Position numbers and translations under genes: made by a program. Source: DASRBN01 sp035294305 (GTDB lineage Bacteria; Chloroflexota; Ktedonobacteria; Ktedonobacterales; Ktedonobacteraceae). Taken from it: a DNA stretch of 21,630 nt. Shown one piece after another: positions 6,768 through 13,850 of this stretch. Where the stretch lies: NCBI GenBank assembly GCA_035294305.1, contig DATGLD010000018.1:1-21630 (forward strand), in the 5' to 3' direction. The notes beneath the pieces are model-generated. The model made no database searches, was not told the DNA's origin, and worked only from the letters and a program-made list of their open reading frames with translations. The first letter of the stretch is position 1; every line of letters begins with the position of its first letter.

Positions 6768-8302
6768 CTTCCGATATTCTGCAATGTATTGACGACAGAT
6801 GGCTCCATCAAGGTGGTGAACAGGTTGGCTTGGAAGCCGATATAAAAGATCAGCGCCAGCAGTGGCAGAAGGGTCATGAACTCGCCAATGTTGATATCGC
6901 TGAGGGTGCCCTTGCGTAGCAGCGCGCCTACCGGGCCTTCTTTCTGTAGTGGGCCTTCCATGATGCCGAGAACGAAGCGAATCATGTACCAGGCCGCGGG
7001 CACAATCACAGCGGTGCCCAGCACGCCATATATAGCATGTGCGCGGAACACGCCGATCAATGCCAGAAACTCGCCGGCAAAACTATTGAGTCCGGGCAGG
7101 CCAAGCGATGAGAGCGCGGCGATCATCATCACGGTCGCCAGCACCGGGATACGCAGCGCAAGCCCGCCAAAGTCGCTCAACTTGCGCGTACCGGCGCGGG
7201 CCTCGATGAAGCCCGCAATCAGGAAGAGCGCGGTAATTGTGATCCCGTGATTGACCATTTGCAGCACTGCGCCTTCGATTCCCTGCACATTGAACGCGAA
7301 GATACCCAGCATGATGATGCCCAGGTGGCTGATGCTTGAATAGGCCAGCAGGCGCTTGATATCGATCTGTACCAGGGCCATTAACGCGCAATACAGGATG
7401 CCGGTGACCGCCAGGATATTGATGAGCGGCGCGAAGTAATGCACGGCATTGGGAAAGAGCGGCAGGCAGAAGCGCAAGAAACCATATGCGCCTGTCTTCG
7501 ACATCGCCCCGGCCAACATTGCCGTCACAGGCGCGGGCGCTTCGCTGTAGGCATCTGGCAGCCAGCTGTGGAATGGCACAAGTGGCACTTTTACGGCGAA
7601 CGCGGCGGCAAAGGCCAGAAACAACCAGGTCTGCACGCCCGGACTAACAGTACCATTCAACAGTGTCGCCAGGTCGAGCGTATAACTGCCGCCTACCGCC
7701 TGCTGGTGATAATAGCCGAGAGCGATAATGCCGGCCAGCATGAGCAGGCTGCCAACCGAAGTATAGAGTACAAACTTGATGGCAGCATAAATGCGTCGCT
7801 CGCCGCCCCAGCTGCCGACCAGGAAATAGGCCGGGATCAGCATCACTTCCCAGAAAATATAGAACAGGAAGAGGTTAGTCGAGAGAAAAACGCCCAGGAT
7901 GCCACATTCCAGCAGCAGCATGAAGGCCATGTAGTTCTTGACCTTCTGCTCGATGCGGAACGACGCGCCGATACATACCACCGTCAGCAGTGAGGTGAGC
8001 GCAACCAGCAGCAGGCTGATACCGTCAACTCCCAGGCTATAGTTGATGCCGATGCCCGAAATCCAGGTGAATTGCTCATTGAAAAGGAATGTGCTGCTGG
8101 GAGCTGAACCGATAATGGTTGAACTGACGGTCAGATTGGCCTGCGAATAGGCCAGCATCAGCCCCAGGACAAGCATGAGGTCAGCCCAGGCAAAACCCAG
8201 GGCCGTCCAGCGCATCGCGTTTTCTCGTCCCCTCGGAAAGAACAGCACGACGATGCCCCCCAGTAAGGGCAGGAATGTGATCAGAGATAATAATGGAAAC
8301 AT
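6752..8302 (-). CDS. nuoM: NADH-quinone oxidoreductase subunit M
   Basis: A 516-residue antiporter-like subunit of the membrane arm of complex I with about 14 TM helices. The TM5 glutamate (E152 in FYIFWEVMLIPAYFLVGSWG) and the TM7 lysine (K238 in AAFAVKVPLVPFHSWLPDAY) of the proton channel are present, as is the YSSISHLG signature. Length is typical. A G-rich ribosome site (GAGGGGGTAGG) lies just before ATG 8302. It follows nuoL after a 68-bp spacer that carries a degenerate palindromic repeat. Its last codons are copied downstream (see repeat at 6683-6767). Confidence 0.97.
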   Translation of the reverse strand: MFPLLSLITFLPLLGGIVVLFFPRGRENAMRWTALGFAWADLMLVLGLMLAYSQANLTVSSTIIGSAPSSTFLFNEQFTWISGIGINYSLGVDGISLLLVALTSLLTVVCIGASFRIEQKVKNYMAFMLLLECGILGVFLSTNLFLFYIFWEVMLIPAYFLVGSWGGERRIYAAIKFVLYTSVGSLLMLAGIIALGYYHQQAVGGSYTLDLATLLNGTVSPGVQTWLFLAFAAAFAVKVPLVPFHSWLPDAYSEAPAPVTAMLAGAMSKTGAYGFLRFCLPLFPNAVHYFAPLINILAVTGILYCALMALVQIDIKRLLAYSSISHLGIIMLGIFAFNVQGIEGAVLQMVNHGITITALFLIAGFIEARAGTRKLSDFGGLALRIPVLATVMMIAALSSLGLPGLNSFAGEFLALIGVFRAHAIYGVLGTAVIVPAAWYMIRFVLGIMEGPLQKEGPVGALLRKGTLSDINIGEFMTLLPLLALIFYIGFQANLFTTLMEPSVVNTLQNIGSALVH

Positions 8303-8330
8303 AGCCCTACCCCCTCAGCTGTATTGTAAA

Positions 8331-8351
8331 GGAGACCCTTGAGGTCGCCCT
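8331..8351. repeat. AGGGCGAC-family repeat, degenerate copy after nuoL
   Basis: The sequence ending ACCCTTGAGGTCGCCCT matches the palindromes at 3397 and 4814 with a few changes and a lost left arm. On the minus strand it begins 20 bases after the nuoL stop, between nuoL and nuoM. Confidence 0.5.
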
Positions 8352-8370
8352 CGAAGCTTCTACCATAACC

Positions 8371-10398
8371 CTATCCCCTCACCGCGTAATAAAGAATAAT
8401 CAGTACAACGCCCAACAGGATAGCCAGGGCGTAGTTGCGCATATAGCCTGTTTGCAGGCGGCGCAGCAATGCGCTCGTTCCTCCCAGCACCCATGCCACT
8501 CCCCGGCTGCCGCCATCGAGCAAATCGCCCTCCAGCAAATTCGATGCCGTGCGGCCTATCCATTGTAACGGTTGAATTACGAGCAGGATGAGCAATTCAT
8601 CCACGTAGTACTTGTGAAATACCAGCTGGTAGACCGGGTTCCTGTTCTCTTTATATTGGAAGCCGCGCCTGTACAATGACCAGGCTCCCAGGATGCCGAG
8701 CACTGCCACGACGATACTGATGCCCGTCGAGACCCATTGCAGGCCCAACGACGCAGTTGCCACGCGCGCAGGCACGCTCGTCCACTGTGGATTGGTGAAG
8801 ACGGGATCGAGGAACGCGAAGATTGGCTGCCAGCGCGGAATGCCGATAATCGCGAACGAACCAATCACTCCGCCAATTGCGGAGAGGATAGCGAGGATAA
8901 TCATCGGCACGGTCATCACAGAGGGTGCCTCGTGAATATCGTAGACGTTCCTGATGCGTGGGCCGTGATCCGGCTCCTCCTCATGAGCATATTCCGTGGA
9001 ACTCAGGCCGCGGTAGGAGCCGGCGAAGATGCCGAAAACCAGCCGGAACATGTAGAAAGCAGTCAGTCCGGCCGTCAGGATACCCAGAATCCAGAGAATG
9101 TAGTACAGCGCGCCCCCGCCGCTGTTCGCCTGGGCCAGTACGGACCCCAGAATATCATCTTTGCTCCAGAATCCTGCCAGCGGTGGAATACTGCTGATCG
9201 CCAGGGCCGCGATCAAAAACGTCCAGAACGTGATTTTCAGTCGATAGCGCAGGCCCCCCATCTTACGCATATCCTGTTCGCCATGCAGAGCGTGAATGAC
9301 GGCGCCCGCAGCCAGGAAGAGCAGCGCTTTGAAGAATGCATGCGTGACAAGGTGAAAGATGCCGGCGCTATAATTCTGCACGCCTTCGCCTAAAAACATG
9401 TAACCGAGCTGGCTGATGGTGGAATATGCCAGCACGCGCTTGATATCCAGCTGGAAGAGGGCGATGGTCGCGGCATAAAGAGCGGTGATGGCCCCGATGA
9501 TGGCAACGACCTTCAGCGCTGTGGGCGAAACCGTGAACAATGGATTGGCGCGGGCCACCAGGTATACACCGGCAGTGACCATCGTCGCGGCATGGATCAG
9601 CGCGCTGACGGGTGTGGGGCCTTCCATGGCGTCGGGCAGCCACATGTAGAGGGGTAACTGCGCTGATTTCGCTGTGCAGGCCAGGAAGAGCAGCAGGCAG
9701 ATAACGGTGATGGTTAAGGTCGTCACCCCTCCGCTGGTTGCCTGATTGAAGACACCGATGCCATTATTATTCGAATAGAAGCTCAGCGTGCCGAAATGCT
9801 TGAAGATGATGAAGATTGCGATCATCAGACCGAAGTCGCCGATAATATTGATGACCAGGGCCTTGCGGGCCGCATCGACCGCCGCGCGGCGCGTAAACCA
9901 GAAGCCAATCAGCAGGAACGAGGCCAGTCCGACCAGCCCCCAACCAACCAGCAGGAAAAGAAAGTTATCTGCGCTGACCAGCAGTACCATGGCGAAAATA
10001 AAGAAGTTGAGGTAGCAGAAGAAGCGCCAGAAGCCGGGATCATCCTCCATGTATCCGGCTGAATAGATGTGAATGAGAAAGCCTACACCCGTCACCACCA
10101 TCAGCATGATTGCCGACAGCGGATCGAAGAGCAGTCCGAAGCTGATGACCAGAGGAGACACTCCGGTCGTTGTGCCGGAAGAAACCCAGGTATAAAGTAG
10201 TTGATCGCTGAAGCGCGCGGTAACAGGCGAAGTGGCCAGCATCGAGAAGAAGCTGATAGCCGCGAACAAAAAGGCCAGCCCACACGCTCCCAGCGCCACC
10301 GTTAATATCGCGGAGCGCCTCATTGCTCGCCCGACCAGACCCAGGATAATGAATCCGAGCAGGGGCAAGAGCAGCACATAGAGTGTCAGGTTCGTCAT
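8371..10398 (-). CDS. nuoL: NADH-quinone oxidoreductase subunit L
   Basis: A 675-residue, distal antiporter-like subunit of complex I, with the usual 14 core helices followed by the long lateral (HL) helix region and final TM segment. Typical motifs are LPDAMEGPTPVSALIHAATM (residues 254-273), YSTISQLGYMFLG and FFKALLFLAAGAVIHA. The channel lysine is present (K244 in CTAKSAQLPLYMW). The TM5 glutamate, normally in a GWEGVG context, is replaced by glycine (G154 in LLVGWGLVGLAS, codon GGG at 9937-9939). Length and the rest of the sequence look normal, so this is not a broken gene. It lies 6 bases after nuoK, with only a weak GAGG ribosome site. Confidence 0.97.
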   Translation of the reverse strand: MTNLTLYVLLLPLLGFIILGLVGRAMRRSAILTVALGACGLAFLFAAISFFSMLATSPVTARFSDQLLYTWVSSGTTTGVSPLVISFGLLFDPLSAIMLMVVTGVGFLIHIYSAGYMEDDPGFWRFFCYLNFFIFAMVLLVSADNFLFLLVGWGLVGLASFLLIGFWFTRRAAVDAARKALVINIIGDFGLMIAIFIIFKHFGTLSFYSNNNGIGVFNQATSGGVTTLTITVICLLLFLACTAKSAQLPLYMWLPDAMEGPTPVSALIHAATMVTAGVYLVARANPLFTVSPTALKVVAIIGAITALYAATIALFQLDIKRVLAYSTISQLGYMFLGEGVQNYSAGIFHLVTHAFFKALLFLAAGAVIHALHGEQDMRKMGGLRYRLKITFWTFLIAALAISSIPPLAGFWSKDDILGSVLAQANSGGGALYYILWILGILTAGLTAFYMFRLVFGIFAGSYRGLSSTEYAHEEEPDHGPRIRNVYDIHEAPSVMTVPMIILAILSAIGGVIGSFAIIGIPRWQPIFAFLDPVFTNPQWTSVPARVATASLGLQWVSTGISIVVAVLGILGAWSLYRRGFQYKENRNPVYQLVFHKYYVDELLILLVIQPLQWIGRTASNLLEGDLLDGGSRGVAWVLGGTSALLRRLQTGYMRNYALAILLGVVLIILYYAVRG

Positions 10399-10404
10399 AA
10401 TTGC

Positions 10405-10704
10405 TTAGCCTCGTAATGCATTCATGTCGTCAACATCGATGTCGCGGCGCGTGCGGAAGATCGAAACGATGATAGCGAGACCTACCACTACCTCGGCCGC
10501 TGCGACGGTTAGCACGAGAAAAACAAACATCTGCCCATCCACCGAGTTAAGAAAGTGCGAGAAGGCTATAAACGAGAGATTGACGGCATTCAACATCAAC
10601 TCAATAGACATAAAGATAACCAGTGGATTGCGCCGGACAAGCACTCCTACCACCCCAACCGTAAAAATGATGGCGCTTACTATTAAATATCCTGATACTG
10701 GCAT
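10405..10704 (-). CDS. nuoK: NADH-quinone oxidoreductase subunit K
   Basis: A 99-residue three-helix membrane subunit at the start of the antiporter chain of complex I. The two conserved intramembrane glutamates are seen, E35 in FMSIELMLNAVNL and E71 in TVAAAEVVVGLAI. Standard length. A GGAGGAAATT ribosome site precedes ATG 10704. The gene follows nuoJ by 39 bases and precedes nuoL by 6, so it is transcribed with them. Confidence 0.97.
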   Translation of the reverse strand: MPVSGYLIVSAIIFTVGVVGVLVRRNPLVIFMSIELMLNAVNLSFIAFSHFLNSVDGQMFVFLVLTVAAAEVVVGLAIIVSIFRTRRDIDVDDMNALRG

Positions 10705-10743
10705 AATTTCCTCCAGATACGGGTACGCTCTCGTCCCTATGAG

Positions 10744-11280
10744 TTATGATCTCCGCCCAAATACCATCGCGCCCAGGATTGCCACGACGATCAGCAGGCT
10801 CGTTACCTCAAAAGGAAAGGCAAAGCCATGGAACAGGGCGAGGCCGAAGGCCTGAATATCGCCCTGCGTCGTCACCTCATGCGCAAGCCCGTTCGCTCCG
10901 CTAGTGATGGCTCTGTTATTGATGGTCGCGGTATTGAAAAGCAGGTAGCTCAAGGCGCCCACCAGCACCACGCCCAGCGCGGTAGCCACTCCCCGCTGCC
11001 AGGGAATGCGGTCGGGCGGCTCGTTATCGCGCGCTTCCGATGCCAGCATGGTGACGACGAAGAGAAATAAGACCATGATAGCGCCAGCATAGATCAAGAT
11101 TTGCACGATGGCAATGAACAATGCGTTCAGCTGCAGGTAGAACAACGCCAGGAAGAGCAGCGTCAGGATCAGGCTCAGGGCGCTATGTACGGCATTGCGA
11201 AATGTGATGACCCCGATGGCAGAAGCGACGCTGGCGATTGCCAGCAAAAAGAAGGTGACGACCGTTGGTGTGATGGTCAT
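10744..11280 (-). CDS. nuoJ: NADH-quinone oxidoreductase subunit J
   Basis: A 178-residue five-helix membrane subunit of complex I. The TM3 signature VQILIYAGAIMVLFLFVVTM, which contains the pi-bulge helix involved in coupling, is intact. Its ATG overlaps the nuoI TGA stop by the ATGA arrangement (11277-11280), so the two are translationally coupled. An AAAGGAGGGGG ribosome site lies inside the end of nuoI. Confidence 0.96.
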   Translation of the reverse strand: MTITPTVVTFFLLAIASVASAIGVITFRNAVHSALSLILTLLFLALFYLQLNALFIAIVQILIYAGAIMVLFLFVVTMLASEARDNEPPDRIPWQRGVATALGVVLVGALSYLLFNTATINNRAITSGANGLAHEVTTQGDIQAFGLALFHGFAFPFEVTSLLIVVAILGAMVFGRRS

Positions 11281-11918
11281 GGCTTTTCCCCCTCCTTTCT
11301 TCGCTGCAACTTCCTGCGATCCTCGTCCTGCTCCTCGTCTGTCAGCAGCACGGGTTCCACCGTGGGAATATCGCCAAGGCCGACGGCGGCAGCGCTGGCC
11401 TGCGAGCCATCAAACACGTGCGCTTCCTGTGGAAGCGGTTGCGCGGCCTCCGGCGGGGGCGGCTCGAACCAGACGGCAGCCGAACCGACCGTTGCCTGCC
11501 CTTTCGGCTCAAGCAGTTGTTCCTTGTGATAGACCATATCTTCCGGGTAGTACGAAGCCAGCTTATAGATGCGCTCCAGCGTAATGGCCCCGGTCGGGCA
11601 GGCTGCTTCACAATAGCCACAGAAGATGCAGCGCAGCAGGTTCACGTCGAAGACCTTGGCGTACCGCTCGCCCGGAGAGACGCGATTCTCCTCGGTATTC
11701 TCCTCGGCCTCGATATAGATGGCGTCGGCGGGGCAGGCGCCCGCGCACAGGTAGCAGCCGACGCAGCGCTCCAACCCATTCTCGTAGCGGTGCAGCACGT
11801 GTCGGCCGCGAAAACGCGCCGGCAGCTCGCGCTCCTGCTCCGGGTAGGAGACCGTCGTCGGCTTCTTGCCCATATTTCTCAGGGTCGTTGCCATACCCTT
11901 GATGATGTCGAATGACAT
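11277..11918 (-). CDS. nuoI: NADH-quinone oxidoreductase subunit I, two [4Fe-4S] ferredoxin domain
   Basis: A 213-residue connecting-arm subunit that carries clusters N6a and N6b and hands electrons on to NuoB. Both ferredoxin motifs are complete: C52-C55-C58-C62 (CVGCYLCAGACP) and C97-C100-C103-C107 (CIFCGYCEAACP). Beyond about residue 130 it has a long C-terminal tail rich in Pro, Ala, Glu and Arg, some 30-50 residues longer than many bacterial NuoI. The ribosome site AAGGAG, 8 bases before ATG 11918, begins within the stop codon of the upstream vapC remnant. It is the first gene after the 650-bp interruption of the nuo cluster. Confidence 0.96.
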   Translation of the reverse strand: MSFDIIKGMATTLRNMGKKPTTVSYPEQERELPARFRGRHVLHRYENGLERCVGCYLCAGACPADAIYIEAEENTEENRVSPGERYAKVFDVNLLRCIFCGYCEAACPTGAITLERIYKLASYYPEDMVYHKEQLLEPKGQATVGSAAVWFEPPPPEAAQPLPQEAHVFDGSQASAAAVGLGDIPTVEPVLLTDEEQDEDRRKLQRRKEGEKP

Positions 11919-11930
11919 GGTGTGAACTCC

Positions 11931-12217
11931 TTATGGTTTTTGGGATGATTGCTCTGCGTCTATTTCTTTGTTCAGGTTGTCTAGCAGCAATATTTTTATG
12001 TCCGGCAAAGATTGAAAATGGACATCATTCGTTAGAAAATAGGAAGCGCCTCCAAGAAGGCAGTGGCTAGTTGAATAGAGTCAGGCGTCCTAATTTTATA
12101 ACTTGCTCGTAGGCGCGCTGCCTCTTCAGCAATCTCTCGATTGATAATGTGAGTAGATAAACCTTCCGTATCAAAGAGAAGAGTTCGATACTCTTGAGCC
12201 AGGTCTATGTCATCATT
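11931..12217 (-). pseudogene. VapC-type PIN-domain toxin, remnant with frameshift
   Basis: Read on the minus strand, 12217-12032 gives LAQEYRTLLFDTEGLSTHII, then EEAARLRASYKIRTPDSIQL and ATAFLEA before a stop. The next frame (about 12050 to 11931) continues directly as GGASYFLTNDVHFQSLPDIK and a short tail. RxRYxLRTPDAxxLATA...FLTND is the C-terminal half of VapC PIN ribonucleases, with the TPD aspartate and the TND aspartate in place. A single missing base in GAGGCGCTTCC (about 12045-12053) explains the frame change. The N-terminal half with the first catalytic aspartate is absent. The gene must be inactive as a toxin. The annotated range is approximate at its upstream end. Confidence 0.7.
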
Positions 12218-12279
12218 TGCTCATCTGCTGTAAGATTTCGCGCATAATTTAGGGCTTCTTCATATATGTAAATTGCCAT
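12205..12279 (-). pseudogene. VapB-like antitoxin 5' fragment fused to the PIN remnant
   Basis: ATG 12279 with AAGGAGAAGG just upstream opens a 24-codon frame, MAIYIYEEALNYARNLTADE and four more residues, then TAG at 12205-12207. Its end overlaps the point where the PIN frame begins. This looks like the start of the antitoxin gene joined out of frame to the middle of the toxin gene by a deletion. The antitoxin identity is inferred mainly from its position before a PIN domain. Confidence 0.5.
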
Positions 12280-12318
12280 GGCCTTCTCCTTGCAGCTTCT
12301 GTTACCGGTACCACTTAA

Positions 12319-12347
12319 ATCATACCAGAGTCATCACCACTTGTCAC
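12319..12347 (-). promoter_or_regulatory. Internal promoter facing nuoI-nuoN
   Basis: On the minus strand GTGACA (12347-12342), a 17-base spacer and TATGAT (12324-12319); each box matches consensus at 5/6. Transcription would start near 12312, 33 bases before the vapB fragment. It was probably the toxin-antitoxin promoter. With that module dead it could feed nuoI-J-K-L-M-N. No other feature was seen in 12280-12439. Confidence 0.5.
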
Positions 12348-12439
12348 ATTTTTATGGCTCAGGGCTCGTCCATTATCCATAGTACAAGTTAGTGCCAGGA
12401 ATTTCTCTCCCCATCAATAAATTTATCCACGTCAAGGCC

Positions 12440-12580
12440 TTCCCGGCTGCCATCCACTCATAATTCTTTCAGCGGGCCTACGGCCCGTCAGGACGGGAGG
12501 GGAAGCAAGCGGGGACACCCCGCACCCCGGCAGGGGTGAACCCCCTGCACCCCGAGTTATGAGTGGATGTCAGCTTCCCG
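12440..12580. mobile_element. 129-bp MITE with 18-bp inverted ends and 6-bp target duplication
   Basis: GCTGCCATCCACTCATAA (12446-12463) and TTATGAGTGGATGTCAGC (12557-12574) are inverted repeats with one mismatch. TTCCCG flanks the element directly on both sides (12440-12445 and 12575-12580), which is what a target-site duplication looks like. The interior is very G+C rich and full of small hairpins (GGGCC-TAC-GGCCC; GCGGGG-ACA-CCCCGC; a GCAGGGG/CCCCTGC pair). There is no reading frame. The right inverted repeat contains the nuoH stop codon (12570-12572). Confidence 0.75.
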
Positions 12581-13850
12581 GATGCGGTGATGAACCAGGA
12601 TGGCCAGTTCCGCCAACAATTGCGCCCACTTCCTGTGCCACTTGCTGCTCCTGGGCTGTGGGACTCGGTTCCTTCGCAACCCTTTCAAATTTCACCAGGC
12701 GCACCGACGCGGGCAGGGCTTTCTCAACTGCCGCGAGTTCTGCCTGGCGGCGCAGCACCTGCTGGCGTTCGTAGAGCAGGACGGCGGCGATGACCACCAG
12801 GCCAGCCAGCCCATTTACCCACCAGGGCCAGCCAAGGGCGACGACCGTTGCCGTTATTACGATGTTGAGTACAGACAGGGGCAGCAGTGTCGTCCAGCCC
12901 AGGCGCATCAGGCGGTCGTAGCGGATGCGCGGCAGCGTGGCGCGTATCCACATGAACAGGAACAGGAAAATTGCGACTTTGATTAAAAAGAAGACGATTG
13001 TCAGCCCGGGAATATTGTCTCCCAGACCGAACAGGCCCCAGCCGCCGAAGAAAACCGTAGAAGCCACGGCGCTGACGGTGATCATATTGATGTACTCGGC
13101 CATCTGGTACAGGCTCCAGCGCAGGCCGCTGTACTCGGTCAGGTAACCGGCGGTCAACTCCTGTTCGGCCTCCGGCAGATCGAATGGCGCGCGGTTCACC
13201 TCGGCTATGGCGGCAATCAGGTAGATGACGAAGCCTAGAGGCTGCGCGAAGACGAACCAGATACCCTGGTTCAGTTGCGCGTGTACAATGCTTACCACGC
13301 TCAGCGTACCTGCCCACATCAGTGTGCCACTGAGCGCGAGTCCCAGGCTCGTTTCGTAGGAAACCATCTGGGCCGCACTGCGCAGCGAACCGAGCAGCGA
13401 ATAGCGATTGCCGGACGACCAGCCGCCCAGCACGATACCATAGACCGCCAGTGAGGACATCGAGAGAATCCAGAGCAGGCCTACATTGATATCGCCAATC
13501 CAGGGGTCCCAGACGCTGGGCTTGCCATTGATCCAGTTATTGCCGATCGGTATGACGGCAAATGCGCTCAGCGCCACGATCACCGAAATGATGGGAGCGA
13601 TCAGGTAAATGAACTTTTTCGCCTGCGATGGCACGATCTGCTCTTTGAAAGCCATCTTGATGCCATCGGCCACCGGCTGGAATATGCCAAAAGGACCGGC
13701 GCGGTTCGGTCCCAGGCGACCCTGAATCTTTGCGACCACGCGCCGCTCGATCAGCGTCAGGTACGCGAAAGCGGTCAGCAGGGCGAAGATCACAATGGCG
13801 CTTTTGATGACCGCGGCGGTATAAGGATTATTTAGAAAGTCAAGAAACAT
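12570..13850 (-). CDS. nuoH: NADH-quinone oxidoreductase subunit H
   Basis: A 426-residue, eight-helix subunit at the junction of the two arms of complex I, forming much of the quinone tunnel. Signatures are IERRVVAKIQGRLGPNRAGP (N-terminal) and NRAPFDLPEAEQELTAGYLT followed by EYSGLRW. I chose ATG 13850 (MFLDFLNNPY) because AGGAGG ends 6 bases before it; an in-frame ATG 11 codons upstream has no such site. The start overlaps nuoG by 11 bases. About 80 residues follow the last usual helix, a charged and then Gly/Ser/Pro-rich cytoplasmic tail longer than in most NuoH (about 330 aa). Its final residue and stop lie in the MITE end; without the insertion the frame would read Gly-Arg-Pro-stop. Confidence 0.96.
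   Translation of the reverse strand: MFLDFLNNPYTAAVIKSAIVIFALLTAFAYLTLIERRVVAKIQGRLGPNRAGPFGIFQPVADGIKMAFKEQIVPSQAKKFIYLIAPIISVIVALSAFAVIPIGNNWINGKPSVWDPWIGDINVGLLWILSMSSLAVYGIVLGGWSSGNRYSLLGSLRSAAQMVSYETSLGLALSGTLMWAGTLSVVSIVHAQLNQGIWFVFAQPLGFVIYLIAAIAEVNRAPFDLPEAEQELTAGYLTEYSGLRWSLYQMAEYINMITVSAVASTVFFGGWGLFGLGDNIPGLTIVFFLIKVAIFLFLFMWIRATLPRIRYDRLMRLGWTTLLPLSVLNIVITATVVALGWPWWVNGLAGLVVIAAVLLYERQQVLRRQAELAAVEKALPASVRLVKFERVAKEPSPTAQEQQVAQEVGAIVGGTGHPGSSPHPGS

Noticed and set aside
12464..12556. GC-rich hairpins of the MITE interior as a CRISPR-like or riboswitch structure
   Set aside because: No regular repeat-spacer pattern and no aptamer signature; the inverted ends and target duplication explain it as a MITE.
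12559..12793. Short plus-strand frames starting in the MITE end
   Set aside because: They are antisense to the nuoH tail and begin inside the inverted repeat; no ribosome site.
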